64,000 nt of DNA, taken from Planctomycetota bacterium (GTDB lineage Bacteria; Planctomycetota; J058; J103). The DNA lies in assembly GCA_026004615.1 (NCBI GenBank), contig BPJM01000002.1, positions 124,001-188,000 on the forward strand, read 5' to 3'. This document shows, in pieces, positions 17,144 to 25,232 of this stretch (positions are counted from its first letter, which is position 1; each line of letters starts with the position of its first letter). A program made the translations under genes and the position numbers. A model generated the notes under the pieces. The model was not told the DNA's origin and searched no databases. It worked only from the letters and a program-made list of their open reading frames with translations.

Positions 17144-17856
17144 CGCGGCGCGGGAGCGGCCGGCGCGGGCGGTGGCGCCGGAGGCGCCCCTGCCTCGCCG
17201 GCCGGCGGGCCAGCGGGCGCGGGCGGCGTCGCGAACAGGCGGTCCAGCTCGCGCTCCAGCTCCTGGGGCCGGAATCCGCGCGGGCCGTGGCCGCTCCGCC
17301 AGAGCACGCGGCCGCCGGTGCCGATCAAAAACAGCCGGTCCGGCCAGGCGTCGTACGCCCGCTCGACCGCGTTGTCCATCCCGTCGATCACGCACGGCAG
17401 CTCCAGCCCGAGATCCTGAAGGCACCGGCCTACGAGCTCGCACCGCTGCTCGAGCGTGCGCGGCGCCGGCACGCGCACCGCGCGATCGGGCCGCGGTCCA
17501 TCGGCCGGGTGCGCCTCGCGGATATATACGACGAGAAACGCCACCCGCTCGCCAAAGCGGCGATAGAGCCGGTTCAGGGCGCCAGCCTGGCGCCGGAACG
17601 GCGGTCAGGTGTACGAGCCGAAGATCAGCGCCACCGGCCGCTGCTGGCACAGCGCCGACAGCCGCACGGTCTCGCCGCTCGGCCGCCCCTGGGGATCGAG
17701 CCGCACCAGCTCCCAGTCCGGGGCCGGCGCTCCGGGCGGTGGCGCGCGATCGGGCCGGCCGCCAGCCTGCGCGCTCGCCGGCATCCCGGCCGCCAGGAGC
17801 AGGCACAGCGCAACCGGCAGCCCGCCCGCCCTCGGAATCCCGATGGCCATGGCCAT
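17140..17856 (-). CDS. Iodothyronine-deiodinase-like selenoprotein with in-frame TGA (Sec)
   Basis: The frame from ATG 17856 (or 17850, better spaced from GGAGG at 17860-17864) has a Sec signal peptide (LPVALCLLLAAGMPASAQA) and reads to LIFGSYT. It then meets TGA at 17607-17605 and continues in the same frame without a stop for 155 codons: PPFRRQAGALNRLYRRFGERVAF, VVYIREAHPADG, ending TGA at 17140. FGSYT-U-PPFR...LY..F..VAFL.VYI.EAHP.DGP is the thioredoxin-fold active site of the deiodinase family, whose redox residue is Sec (SxTUPPF) in animals and Cys or Sec in bacteria. The TGA is exactly at that residue, and a hairpin follows at SECIS distance. It is therefore read as selenocysteine, 238 residues, exported. 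The physiological substrate in bacteria is unknown; it may be a thiol-dependent reductase/dehalogenase. A plain nonsense mutation is the alternative. Confidence 0.82.
17578..17594 (-). promoter_or_regulatory. Candidate bacterial SECIS hairpin
   Basis: Ten bases after the TGA codon (17607-17605), GGCGCCA (17594-17588), loop GGC, TGGCGCC (17584-17578) form a perfect 7-bp stem. The loop starts 18 nt after TGA and begins with G. Bacterial SECIS elements need a stem-loop 16-37 nt past UGA with a G in the first loop positions, for SelB binding. The fit is by eye against that rule. Confidence 0.65.
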
Positions 17857-17960
17857 GGTCCTCCCCCACATCGCCAGCGGCGCTGACGGACAGTCCGCCC
17901 GGCTCGCCACCCGGTAGAACGCGCCCGGTGCCGTGCAGTTGCGCATCCACGCGCAGCCAC

Positions 17961-17988
17961 TTGCCGTGGCCCAGCTGCGGCGTATGCT
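17961..17988 (+). promoter_or_regulatory. Putative sigma-70 promoter
   Basis: TTGCCG (17961-17966), 16-bp spacer, TATGCT (17983-17988), about 25 bp before the ATG at 18010/18016. It points away from the selenoprotein gene, which is divergently transcribed from this ~150-bp region. Confidence 0.45.
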
Positions 17989-18009
17989 CGGGAGGGGGAG
18001 GCTGGAGGC

Positions 18010-18678
18010 ATGGGAATGGCCGCCGGATCGTTCGAGCAGTGGGCAGAGCGCTACCGCGCGGCGGCCGCGGCGGATGGCTACCGGATCGCCCGAGCGGCGC
18101 TCGCCGGCCAGCCGGTGCGCGATCTCGCGGCGGCGGCACGGCTGCTCGTGGAGGCGACGATCACCTGCGTGCGCATGGCGCTCGGTTTCGCCGGTGTCGG
18201 GGAGGGAGAGCAGCGCGCCGGCGCCTTCCTCGAGCGGCAATCCTACGACCCCACCCTGAGCGCGGCGCGCTACCTCGTCACGCTGGAGGCGGGCGCCCAC
18301 CCGGTCGGCCGGCTGCTCGTGGACGGGCTGGAGGAGCTGGACCTGGTGGAGCTCTACCAGCAGCTCGGCTTCCAGGCGCTCGCCATCCGGCGCACGCGCG
18401 GCGAGCCGCTGCAGCCTGCGGAGTGCGAGCAGCTCGAGGCAGCGGTACGCGCCGATCTGTTCTTCGACTACGACGAGGAACAGCTCGAGCTGTGCGTCGA
18501 GCACGACGCCGAGGTGCTGCGGCTGCGGATCGTCGAGCGGCCCTGGACCGCGATGTCGGCCGGCGGGCAGGGCGTGGACGAACAGGCCGAGGCGCTGGCC
18601 GAGGCATGGCTCCGCCGCCACGCTCCGCCGCCCGCGGACGAGGACGGCGCGGCCGCCTGTGGCGAGCACGGCTCCTGA
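18010..18678 (+). CDS. Conserved-looking hypothetical cytoplasmic protein
   Basis: 222 residues, not recognised. There is no signal peptide or membrane segment. It is rich in helices: an N-terminal FEQWAERYRAAAAADGYRIARAAL, a middle LLVDGLEELDLVELYQQLGFQALAI, and an acidic LFFDYDEEQLELCVEHDAEVLRLRIVERP strand pair near the end. The ATG at 18010 is only one base from GGAGG; the ATG at 18016 (MAAGSF) is seven bases from it and more likely. It is transcribed alone, divergent from the selenoprotein operon and convergent with the next gene. Good codon usage throughout supports a real gene; function unknown. Confidence 0.65.
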   Translation: MGMAAGSFEQWAERYRAAAAADGYRIARAALAGQPVRDLAAAARLLVEATITCVRMALGFAGVGEGEQRAGAFLERQSYDPTLSAARYLVTLEAGAHPVGRLLVDGLEELDLVELYQQLGFQALAIRRTRGEPLQPAECEQLEAAVRADLFFDYDEEQLELCVEHDAEVLRLRIVERPWTAMSAGGQGVDEQAEALAEAWLRRHAPPPADEDGAAACGEHGS

Positions 18679-18697
18679 AGGGGCTTGCCGGGACCGC

Positions 18698-19738
18698 TCA
18701 CCGGCCGGGCGGGTCCGGACCTGCCGGGTCCCCGCCCAGGGTCAGGCGCTTGTTGCAGTCGACGAGCAGGCGCTGCGCCTGCTGCATGCGCAGCAGCACG
18801 CCCTGCGGCTCGGCGCCGGCGGCCAGCAGCTCCTCCAGCGCGGCGAGCGCGGCGCGCAGCTCTCGGATCGCCGCGTTCAGATGGGCGTGCTCGGCCTGGG
18901 GTTCGGCGTAGCTCTGCCGGTAGTGCTCGGCCGCGCGGCCGAGCGCGGCCTCGGCGGCCTGCGCCAGCGCCTGCAGACGGGGCGGCCGGGCGAGCGTTGC
19001 CGCGGGCGTGCCCGCCTCGGAGCCGCCCGTGGGCGTGCCGAGCAGCGGCGGCGGCTCGCCGCGTGCCCGCACCAGCACCGCGAGCGCCTCGCGCGCCGGC
19101 GGCGGACACACCACCGCCAGCACGAGGCCGTGCGGATCGGCCTCCACCGCCGCGGCGAGCAGCTCCCGCCCGCGCTCCAGCATGCCGTTTTCCACCAGCA
19201 TCCGCCCCAGCCGATACAGCTCCAGCGGCTCGGGCTGCGCGCCCGCGGCGGCGAGTTCGCGCTCGACCGAGGCCAGTAGCCGCGCCTCCCAGCGCGGGCG
19301 CGGGTAGGGCTCGAGCGCCCGTAGCTCCGCACGCGCAAACCGCAGCTCCAGCCCTTCGGGCAGCACGCAGCGCACCGCCTCGTCGTCCTGCGCGAGCACC
19401 CGCACCACGTAGGCTTTGCCGCTGTGGAGCGTCACCAGGTGCAGCTCGGCAGGGGGCGCGAAGCGGCCGCGCGGCACCGCGCGCACCAGCGCCTCGATCA
19501 GCTCGGCGCGCGCGCGTGCAACCTCGGCGGGACCGGGCGGGGCCTGCGCACGGGGCGAGGAGGCGCTGGCAGCCGGCGCCTCGCGCCCGGGTACGGCCGG
19601 GCTCGAGCCCCCCGCAGCCCCGCCACGGACCACCTGCGGGCCAGCACGCCCGCCTGCGGCATGGTGGCGCACCAGGGCGATTCCGCCGAGCAGCGCCGCC
19701 GCCACGGCGAGCACGACCAGGGCGAGCGCGCGGTTCAC
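18698..19738 (-). CDS. Membrane-anchored TPR-like hypothetical protein
   Basis: 346 residues from GTG 19738, 76 bp after the kinase stop. One N-terminal transmembrane segment (ALALVVLAVAAALLGGIALV) is followed by a Gly/Pro/Ser linker and a soluble helical part. A small beta section, LHLVTLHSGKAYVVRVLAQDDEAVRCVLPEGLELRFARAEL (residues ~100-140), looks like a Sm/SH3-like barrel also seen in the kinase gene upstream. LELYRLGRMLVENGMLERGRELLAAAVEADP is a TPR-type helix pair. The product is most likely a periplasmic or envelope partner of the neighbouring Ser/Thr kinase, made from the same transcript. Confidence 0.65.
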   Translation of the reverse strand: MNRALALVVLAVAAALLGGIALVRHHAAGGRAGPQVVRGGAAGGSSPAVPGREAPAASASSPRAQAPPGPAEVARARAELIEALVRAVPRGRFAPPAELHLVTLHSGKAYVVRVLAQDDEAVRCVLPEGLELRFARAELRALEPYPRPRWEARLLASVERELAAAGAQPEPLELYRLGRMLVENGMLERGRELLAAAVEADPHGLVLAVVCPPPAREALAVLVRARGEPPPLLGTPTGGSEAGTPAATLARPPRLQALAQAAEAALGRAAEHYRQSYAEPQAEHAHLNAAIRELRAALAALEELLAAGAEPQGVLLRMQQAQRLLVDCNKRLTLGGDPAGPDPPGR

Positions 19739-19814
19739 CGCGCCGGCTCCGCCACCACGCCGGCTGCCGGGCCTGTCGCGCGCGCCCGCCGGCTCCCGCT
19801 CGCCGGTGAGCCGC

Positions 19815-22800
19815 TCACGGCCTGCGCCCGCCCCGGGTGGCGCCGCCCGCCAGCTCTTGCGCCACCCAGCTCCGATCCAGTGCGCCCTGCAGCGTCACCG
19901 CGCGCAGCTGCACGTTCACGCGGTCCCAGCGCAGCCCGAACCGGTAGCGGCCGCCGCCCGGTCCCTCGAGGTGGGCGCGGACCTGACCGTCGACGCCGGC
20001 GGCGACGAGCCCTCCCTCGTGCACCGCGATATGCAGGCGATACGGGGTCAGCCGCCGGATCTCCTGGGCCGCGGCCACATGTGGCGCGCGGGACCCGGCG
20101 GTGCGGCCGCCCGGAGCGAGCAGCGCCAGCGCGAACGGGGCCTCGTAGATCGTGCCGTGTTCCACGTCCTCGCAGATCAGCACCAGGCTGCCCGCCCCGT
20201 CGGGCGCAGTCTCGAAGACGACCTCCAGCTCCATCCGCGGCGTGCCCGCCAGCACCGCGCGGTGCATGGCGAGGCCGGCGTGCTGCTCCAGCTTCAGCAC
20301 GCCCTTGTTCGCGTCGTAGCGCAGCAGGGCGCCCCGCGTGGTGAAGTCGCGCCCCAGGCGCTTGGCACCGCCGAGCAGCTCGTAGCGCAGCCGCACCCGG
20401 CCCTGCCCGTCCCAGGCGACCGGCAAGGTCTCGAACAACCGCAAGAGCGTGCGCTCGTCGAAGGTGACCTCCTCGGTGCCGAGCCGCGGCTGGCTGCTGC
20501 CGGCGCCGCTACCGCCGCCCGCCTCGCGCTCCCTGTCGCCGGCGAGCGGCTCGGCGGGCGGCTCGCCCGGTGCGGCCGGCGAGGGGGTGGGCGGCCCCGC
20601 ACCGCGCCGCGGCTCCAGGGCGGCCAGCAGGTCCTGGTCGGCGGCCAGCGCCTGCAGGCGCGCGTGCAACTCCTCCAGCCGCTGCTGCCACACCGCGAGC
20701 CCCGGGCCGGGCCGGGCAGCAGCGAGCAGGTGCCGGGCGCGCTCGGCCCGTGCCGCGGCGCCGTCCAGATCGCCGCGGAACAGCGCGTCGATCGCCTCGC
20801 ACACCGCGACCTCGGGGGGGCAGGTGCCCAGCGGGCCGCGCGCCAGCCGTCCCAGCTCCTGCAGCGCCAGAGCCCCGAGCGGTACTCCCACTTCGGCGCC
20901 GCCGCCGGTGCGCAGCAGCAGCTCCTCGCCCTCGGCGCGCGCGATCTCGCCCTGGAGCACCCCCGTTCCACCGCCCAGCACCACCCGCTCCTGGGAGCCG
21001 GTGCGCGCGGCCAGTTCGAGGGCGACCAGCTGGGGCAGCAGCTCCAGCGCCAGCGCGAGGCTGGCATCCTGGGCGTGTTCGAGCTGCACCCGCGAGCCGC
21101 GCACGCTCTGCCGCCAGCCCTCGATGAACTGCGCTGCCAGTTCCGCCGGTGCCGCGCCGGCGCGGTAGCGCGCGATCGCGGCGAGCAGCCGCTCGCGCTG
21201 CCGCGCCTGCTCCTCGGCGCGGCGCGCCCGCGCCAGGGCGGCGCGCTCGGCGGCGGCCCGCGCCGCCGCCTCGCCCGCCAGCCGGTCGGCCGCCGCACCG
21301 ATCGCCTCCGCGCTCGCGCGCGCCTGCTGCTCCTGCTCGCGCGCCAGCTCGGCCTCGTACGCCTGCAGATCCCAGGCTTCCACCGGGATCATCTCGTTGC
21401 GGCGCCGCAGCGCCTCCAGGTAGGGATCGAGCGCGCCCGCGCGCATGGCGCCGGCTGGCTCGGGCCGGCCGTTGTTGCCAGCGGCGCTGGACGGTGGCGC
21501 GCCCGCGCTCGCCAACGCGAGTGCGCCGGCACCCGCAGCCGCCTTTCGGTCCGCGCCCGAAGCCTCGCCCGGCCCGTCCGCACCGGGGCGCGCCAACAGC
21601 AGCGCCGCCCCGACGAGCAGTCCCGCCCCCGCCACCGCCGTGCACGCCAGCAGGGCGGCGGTGCGGCCGCGGCGCCGCGTCGCGGCGAGCGCGGCGCGCC
21701 GCCCGCTCGTGCCGCGCAGGCGGCGGACGGTGGCGGAGCTCACGGGCTCCAGCCGGCTGGGACTCGGCGTGGTGGTGGCCAGGCCCGCCGTGCGCGGCAT
21801 GGACCCTCGGCCCCCTGGCGGCACGACCGGTGCCAGCAGCGCGTCGCTGCTCCGGGCACCGCCTGCTCCCGGGTGCAACAGCTGGCGCACCCGCTCGGCG
21901 ATCTCGCGCGCGTGCTGGGGCCGGCGGCGCGGATCCTTGGCCAGCAGCCACGCGAGTAGCCGCGCGGTCGCTGCGCTCACCTCGGGGCGGTCGGTCCGCG
22001 GGTCGGGGACGGGCGCCTTGAGGTGTCTGGCCAGCACCACGCTCGGGGTGGGGCCATCGAACGGCGGCCGGCCGACCAGCATGTAGAACAGGCTGGCGCC
22101 GAGCGCGTAGAAGTCCGAGCGGTGATCGACCGCGCGCCGCTCCAGCGCCTGCTCCGGCGACATGTAGTACGGGGTGCCGACGGAGCTGCCGTGCTGGGTC
22201 AGCCGCCCGTCGGCCTCATCGGCCATGTGCACCAGCCCCAGGTCCGTGAGCTTGATGCGCCCATCGCGGGCGACCATGATGTTGGAGGGCTTGACGTCGC
22301 GATGCACCAGTCCGGCGGCGTGCACGTGCTCCAGCGCGCGCGCCACCGCATAGGTGACCTTCAGCGCCTCGCGCTCGCCGAGCGGGCCGTTGGCGGTCAC
22401 GATCTCCTTGACCGTGCAGCCGTCGACCAGCTCCATCGCGATGTAGTACAGGCCCGCGCTCGAGCCGGCGTCGAGGGCGGCGACGATGTTCGGGTGGTTC
22501 AGCCGCGCCGCCGCGCGCGCCTCGCGCAAGAACCGCTCCAGGAACACCCCATCGCGTCCCAGCCGCGGCGGCAGCACCTTGAGCGCCACCATGCGGCCCA
22601 GCGAGAGCTGCTCCGCCTGGTAGACGACCCCCATCGAGCCGCGCCCCAGCACCCCGGCGATCCGATAGCCGTCGATCACCGGGGGCAGCTCCTCCAGCGC
22701 CCGCAGCTCGGCGGCGACCTCCCGGTAGACCGCGTAGGCGTCCTGCTCGCTGAGCAGCCCCAGCCGCACCGCGCGATCGCGCGCCGCCTGCAGCCCCGCC

Positions 22801-22907
22801 TCGCCCAGCCGCGCCAGCGTGTCGGCGAGGTCGCACGCCGCCGTCACGGTGAGCAGTCCCCGCTCCCGGGCGCGCTTGACGAACAGCCTTTCGGCTTCGG
22901 GACGCAT
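19815..22907 (-). CDS. Transmembrane Ser/Thr protein kinase with lamin-G-like C-terminus
   Basis: 1030 residues from ATG 22907. Residues ~80-345 are a complete Hanks-type kinase: GRGSMGVVYQAEQ (P-loop), VALKVLP (Lys), HRDVKPSNIM (catalytic loop), TDLGLVH (DLG for DFG), GTPYYMSPEQ (P+1) and HRSDFYALGA. A ~75-residue helical leader precedes it. A single TM (AALLACTAVAGAGLLVGAALLLA, ~residue 430) follows a basic linker. The outer part has coiled-coil/helical repeats with a beta block (VVLGGGTGVLQGEIARAEGEELLL) and a final ~200-residue jelly-roll resembling DUF1080/LamG (RMELEVVFETAPDGAGSLVLICEDVEHG). The kinase presumably senses a ligand outside and phosphorylates cytoplasmic targets. The DLG instead of DFG is common in planctomycetal kinases. 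Confidence 0.9.
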   Translation of the reverse strand: MRPEAERLFVKRARERGLLTVTAACDLADTLARLGEAGLQAARDRAVRLGLLSEQDAYAVYREVAAELRALEELPPVIDGYRIAGVLGRGSMGVVYQAEQLSLGRMVALKVLPPRLGRDGVFLERFLREARAAARLNHPNIVAALDAGSSAGLYYIAMELVDGCTVKEIVTANGPLGEREALKVTYAVARALEHVHAAGLVHRDVKPSNIMVARDGRIKLTDLGLVHMADEADGRLTQHGSSVGTPYYMSPEQALERRAVDHRSDFYALGASLFYMLVGRPPFDGPTPSVVLARHLKAPVPDPRTDRPEVSAATARLLAWLLAKDPRRRPQHAREIAERVRQLLHPGAGGARSSDALLAPVVPPGGRGSMPRTAGLATTTPSPSRLEPVSSATVRRLRGTSGRRAALAATRRRGRTAALLACTAVAGAGLLVGAALLLARPGADGPGEASGADRKAAAGAGALALASAGAPPSSAAGNNGRPEPAGAMRAGALDPYLEALRRRNEMIPVEAWDLQAYEAELAREQEQQARASAEAIGAAADRLAGEAAARAAAERAALARARRAEEQARQRERLLAAIARYRAGAAPAELAAQFIEGWRQSVRGSRVQLEHAQDASLALALELLPQLVALELAARTGSQERVVLGGGTGVLQGEIARAEGEELLLRTGGGAEVGVPLGALALQELGRLARGPLGTCPPEVAVCEAIDALFRGDLDGAAARAERARHLLAAARPGPGLAVWQQRLEELHARLQALAADQDLLAALEPRRGAGPPTPSPAAPGEPPAEPLAGDREREAGGGSGAGSSQPRLGTEEVTFDERTLLRLFETLPVAWDGQGRVRLRYELLGGAKRLGRDFTTRGALLRYDANKGVLKLEQHAGLAMHRAVLAGTPRMELEVVFETAPDGAGSLVLICEDVEHGTIYEAPFALALLAPGGRTAGSRAPHVAAAQEIRRLTPYRLHIAVHEGGLVAAGVDGQVRAHLEGPGGGRYRFGLRWDRVNVQLRAVTLQGALDRSWVAQELAGGATRGGRRP

Positions 22908-23064
22908 GCCGATCGCTACTCTTGCCGTCCGGTGCCCGGCCCCCGGCGGCCAGCCCCGCCGCCGGTTCGCGTCACGGCGCTCTGCACCGTGCCATGTCTG
23001 CGCAACCGCCGGGCCGGTCGCCGGCGCCGGCCCCGGGGGCGGGCGCTGTCGTAACCCCCGGCTG

Positions 23065-23093
23065 AGGATACGATTGTGCGGGGCGCGGTGCAG
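23065..23093 (-). promoter_or_regulatory. Putative promoter of the kinase operon
   Basis: On the minus strand, CTGCAC (23093-23088), 17-bp spacer, TATCCT (23070-23065). It lies ~150 bp before the kinase ATG at 22907 in an otherwise gene-free 295-bp gap. The -35 match is weak. Confidence 0.3.
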
Positions 23094-23202
23094 CCCCGGC
23101 CGCTGGATGCGTCGCAGTGAACCGAGTTTGCAACGCAAGTGCCGGCGGCGCCGGGCCCGCGCGCGGCCTCGCCCGCCACGGGGCCGCGGTGGGCACGGCC
23201 GT

Positions 23203-23700
23203 TCACGCCAGGAGCGTACGGCGGGCGGACGGCCCGTACAGGATGGCGGCGAGCAGCAGGTTCACCCCGTAGGTCGCCAGCTCGCGCAGCCGGCCGCCGG
23301 GCCCCAGCTCGACCCATCGCTCGGGGCGCTCCACCAGCAGCGCCAGGCCTACCCCGGTCAGCGCCAACAGGTACACGATCCCCCAGAAGCGGCCGGCGCG
23401 CGTGCGCAGCGCGATCTGCACTGCGAGCAGCACGTCGAACAGCACCGCGAGCACGGGCGGCGCCACCACGTCGAGGAGCGCGGCCCAGCTCAGCGAGCCC
23501 TCGATCACGCGGCTCAGCCGGACCAGCTCGATCGTGTTCTTCAGCGCGTCGAAGCAGAAGAACAGCACCACGAGCTGCACGCCTAGCGGCAGGCCCAGCC
23601 AGCCGGGCCGGCCCGCGTCCGCGCCTGGGGGTACCGGCACTGCCGCCGCAGCGCTGGCGGCCTGGTGGGCGCCGGCCTGCGCGCTGAGGTCGCTGCACAC
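23203..23700 (-). CDS. Small multi-pass membrane protein
   Basis: 165 residues from GTG 23700, two bases after the stop of the FG-GAP gene. An Ala/Pro-rich N-terminus is followed by four hydrophobic segments: LPLGVQLVVLFFCFDALKNT, LLDVVAPPVLAVLFDVLLAV, GIVYLLALTGVGLALLV and TYGVNLLLAAILY. No family recognised. It is the last gene of the ABC/FG-GAP operon, so it may be an accessory membrane subunit of that system. The layout resembles small four-helix envelope proteins of the DoxX or DUF2127 size class, but I see no diagnostic residues. Confidence 0.65.
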   Translation of the reverse strand: MCSDLSAQAGAHQAASAAAAVPVPPGADAGRPGWLGLPLGVQLVVLFFCFDALKNTIELVRLSRVIEGSLSWAALLDVVAPPVLAVLFDVLLAVQIALRTRAGRFWGIVYLLALTGVGLALLVERPERWVELGPGGRLRELATYGVNLLLAAILYGPSARRTLLA

Positions 23701-23702
23701 GG

Positions 23703-25229
23703 CTATCGACCTCCGGCCGACACCAGGACGCTCAGGCGATCCGAGCGGCCATCCCAGCTATGGTAGAGCAGCACCACGTCGGCGCGTCCGTCGCCGTTCA
23801 GGTCCTCGCAGAACGGTTCCACGAAGCGGTAGCCCTCCATGTCGTACACGCGCAGCTCCGCCATCGGTTCGTCGGCGAAGCTCCGGCCGAGGTTGCGGTA
23901 GACCGCGAGCCGCTCCGGGCCCGAGCGCAACAGCAGGTCCACCCGCCCGTCGCCGTCGAAGTCCCCTGCCAGCGACAGCACCGCCGCAGTGCCGACCTCC
24001 ACTCCCTCGCTTCCGCTGGCGAACCGGATCGGGACGTCCACCCGGCGGCGCACATCGGGCAGCCGGGGGAACAGGCCCTGCTCGCGCCCGTAGTAGATGA
24101 ACGCCTCGACGCTCACCTCCTTGGTCACCAGCACCCGGATCAGGTCCCACAGCCCCGGGCGATCGGTCCGGCCGAGCACCAGATCCTGCCGCCCGTCGCC
24201 GTCCAGATCCGCGAGGTAATCCATGAAGGTGATCCCCGGCAGCCGCAGCACCGCCTGCGGCGTGCCGAGCGCGCCTTGCAGGTCGGCGCGGCCGCGGAAG
24301 GCATAGGTGACCGCGCGGCCGACGTGGGTGGCGACGACGTCGGTCAACCCATCGCCGTCGACGTCGGCGAAACGCGCCGGCAGCTCCAGGTCGAGCTTGA
24401 AGCGGCCTTCCGGCAGCGGTCCCGCGAATACCAGCGGCAGCACCCGGTCGGGCCGGGGCCCGAAGCGGCCGCGCTCGCGCTGCAGGAACACCACCACCTG
24501 CCGCCGCTGATGCACGAACAGATCGGGCCGCCCGTCGCCGTTGGCCTCCCCGACATGGACGATCGGATACCAGTAGCTCGATCGGAGTTCGGAGCTGGGG
24601 CGCGGCGAGCCCGTGTCGACCGAGACGTCGGGCCGCACCAGCAGCGGGCGCGCCGGCTCGAACTCCAGCTCCGGCAGCCCGCGGTACACCAGCAACTCCC
24701 CCTCGCCGGGTAGCAACAGGTCGCGGATCCCGTCGCCGTCGAGGTCCTGGTAGAAAGGCCGCCAGCGCACCTCCTCGGGCGAGGCGGCCCGCAGCACCGC
24801 GCCCGTCGCGGCCACCAGCCGCGGCACGAACGACAGCCGCCCACCGCGCCAGCGGTAGGCGTAGACTCCGTCCGGCGCCAGGTAGAGCACCTCCGGGCGC
24901 CCGTCGCCGTCCAGATCGGCGTGCGTCCACAAAATCGCCTGGTCCACGAACCGGAAGCGCTGCAGCGGCCGCTCCGGATCGAAGCCGCCCTCGTCCTGGA
25001 GATAGAGCGAGGCCTCGCGCCCGCGCACCAGCAACAGGTCGGTCCGCCCGTCGCCGTTCAGATCGAGCAGCACCGGGTCTACGATGCGCGGCCCGGGCGA
25101 AAAGCGCACCTCCCGCCAGCCCTGTGCGTGTGCCAGCCCGCCGGCACCGAGCAGCAGCACCACGAGCAGGCGCCCCACCACGGGGGTGCCGGAGCGCGCC
25201 GGCCTAAAGCCCGAGCTCCGCCCGGCCAT
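23703..25229 (-). CDS. Secreted FG-GAP/VCBS beta-propeller protein
   Basis: 508 residues. A Sec signal (LLVVLLLGAGGLAHAQG) is followed by eight Ca-binding repeats of the type D-x-[ND]-G-D-G-R-x-D-[LV]: DLNGDGRTDLLLV, DLDGDGRPEVLYL, DLDGDGIRDLLLP, EANGDGRPDLFVH, DVDGDGLTDVVAT, DLDGDGRQDLVLG, DFDGDGRVDLLLR and DLNGDGRADVVLL. They are spaced ~50-65 residues apart, as in the seven/eight-bladed integrin-like FG-GAP propeller. No catalytic domain. It follows the permease-FG-GAP fusion gene by three bases, so the two repeat proteins are co-expressed and may be paralogues working with the ABC transporter at the cell surface. Confidence 0.85.
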   Translation of the reverse strand: MAGRSSGFRPARSGTPVVGRLLVVLLLGAGGLAHAQGWREVRFSPGPRIVDPVLLDLNGDGRTDLLLVRGREASLYLQDEGGFDPERPLQRFRFVDQAILWTHADLDGDGRPEVLYLAPDGVYAYRWRGGRLSFVPRLVAATGAVLRAASPEEVRWRPFYQDLDGDGIRDLLLPGEGELLVYRGLPELEFEPARPLLVRPDVSVDTGSPRPSSELRSSYWYPIVHVGEANGDGRPDLFVHQRRQVVVFLQRERGRFGPRPDRVLPLVFAGPLPEGRFKLDLELPARFADVDGDGLTDVVATHVGRAVTYAFRGRADLQGALGTPQAVLRLPGITFMDYLADLDGDGRQDLVLGRTDRPGLWDLIRVLVTKEVSVEAFIYYGREQGLFPRLPDVRRRVDVPIRFASGSEGVEVGTAAVLSLAGDFDGDGRVDLLLRSGPERLAVYRNLGRSFADEPMAELRVYDMEGYRFVEPFCEDLNGDGRADVVLLYHSWDGRSDRLSVLVSAGGR

Positions 25230-25232
25230 GAC

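Noticed and set aside
17605..17607. Simple nonsense mutation in the deiodinase-like gene
   Set aside because: TGA rather than TAA/TAG, located exactly at the family's redox Cys/Sec, frame open after it, SECIS-like hairpin at the right distance.
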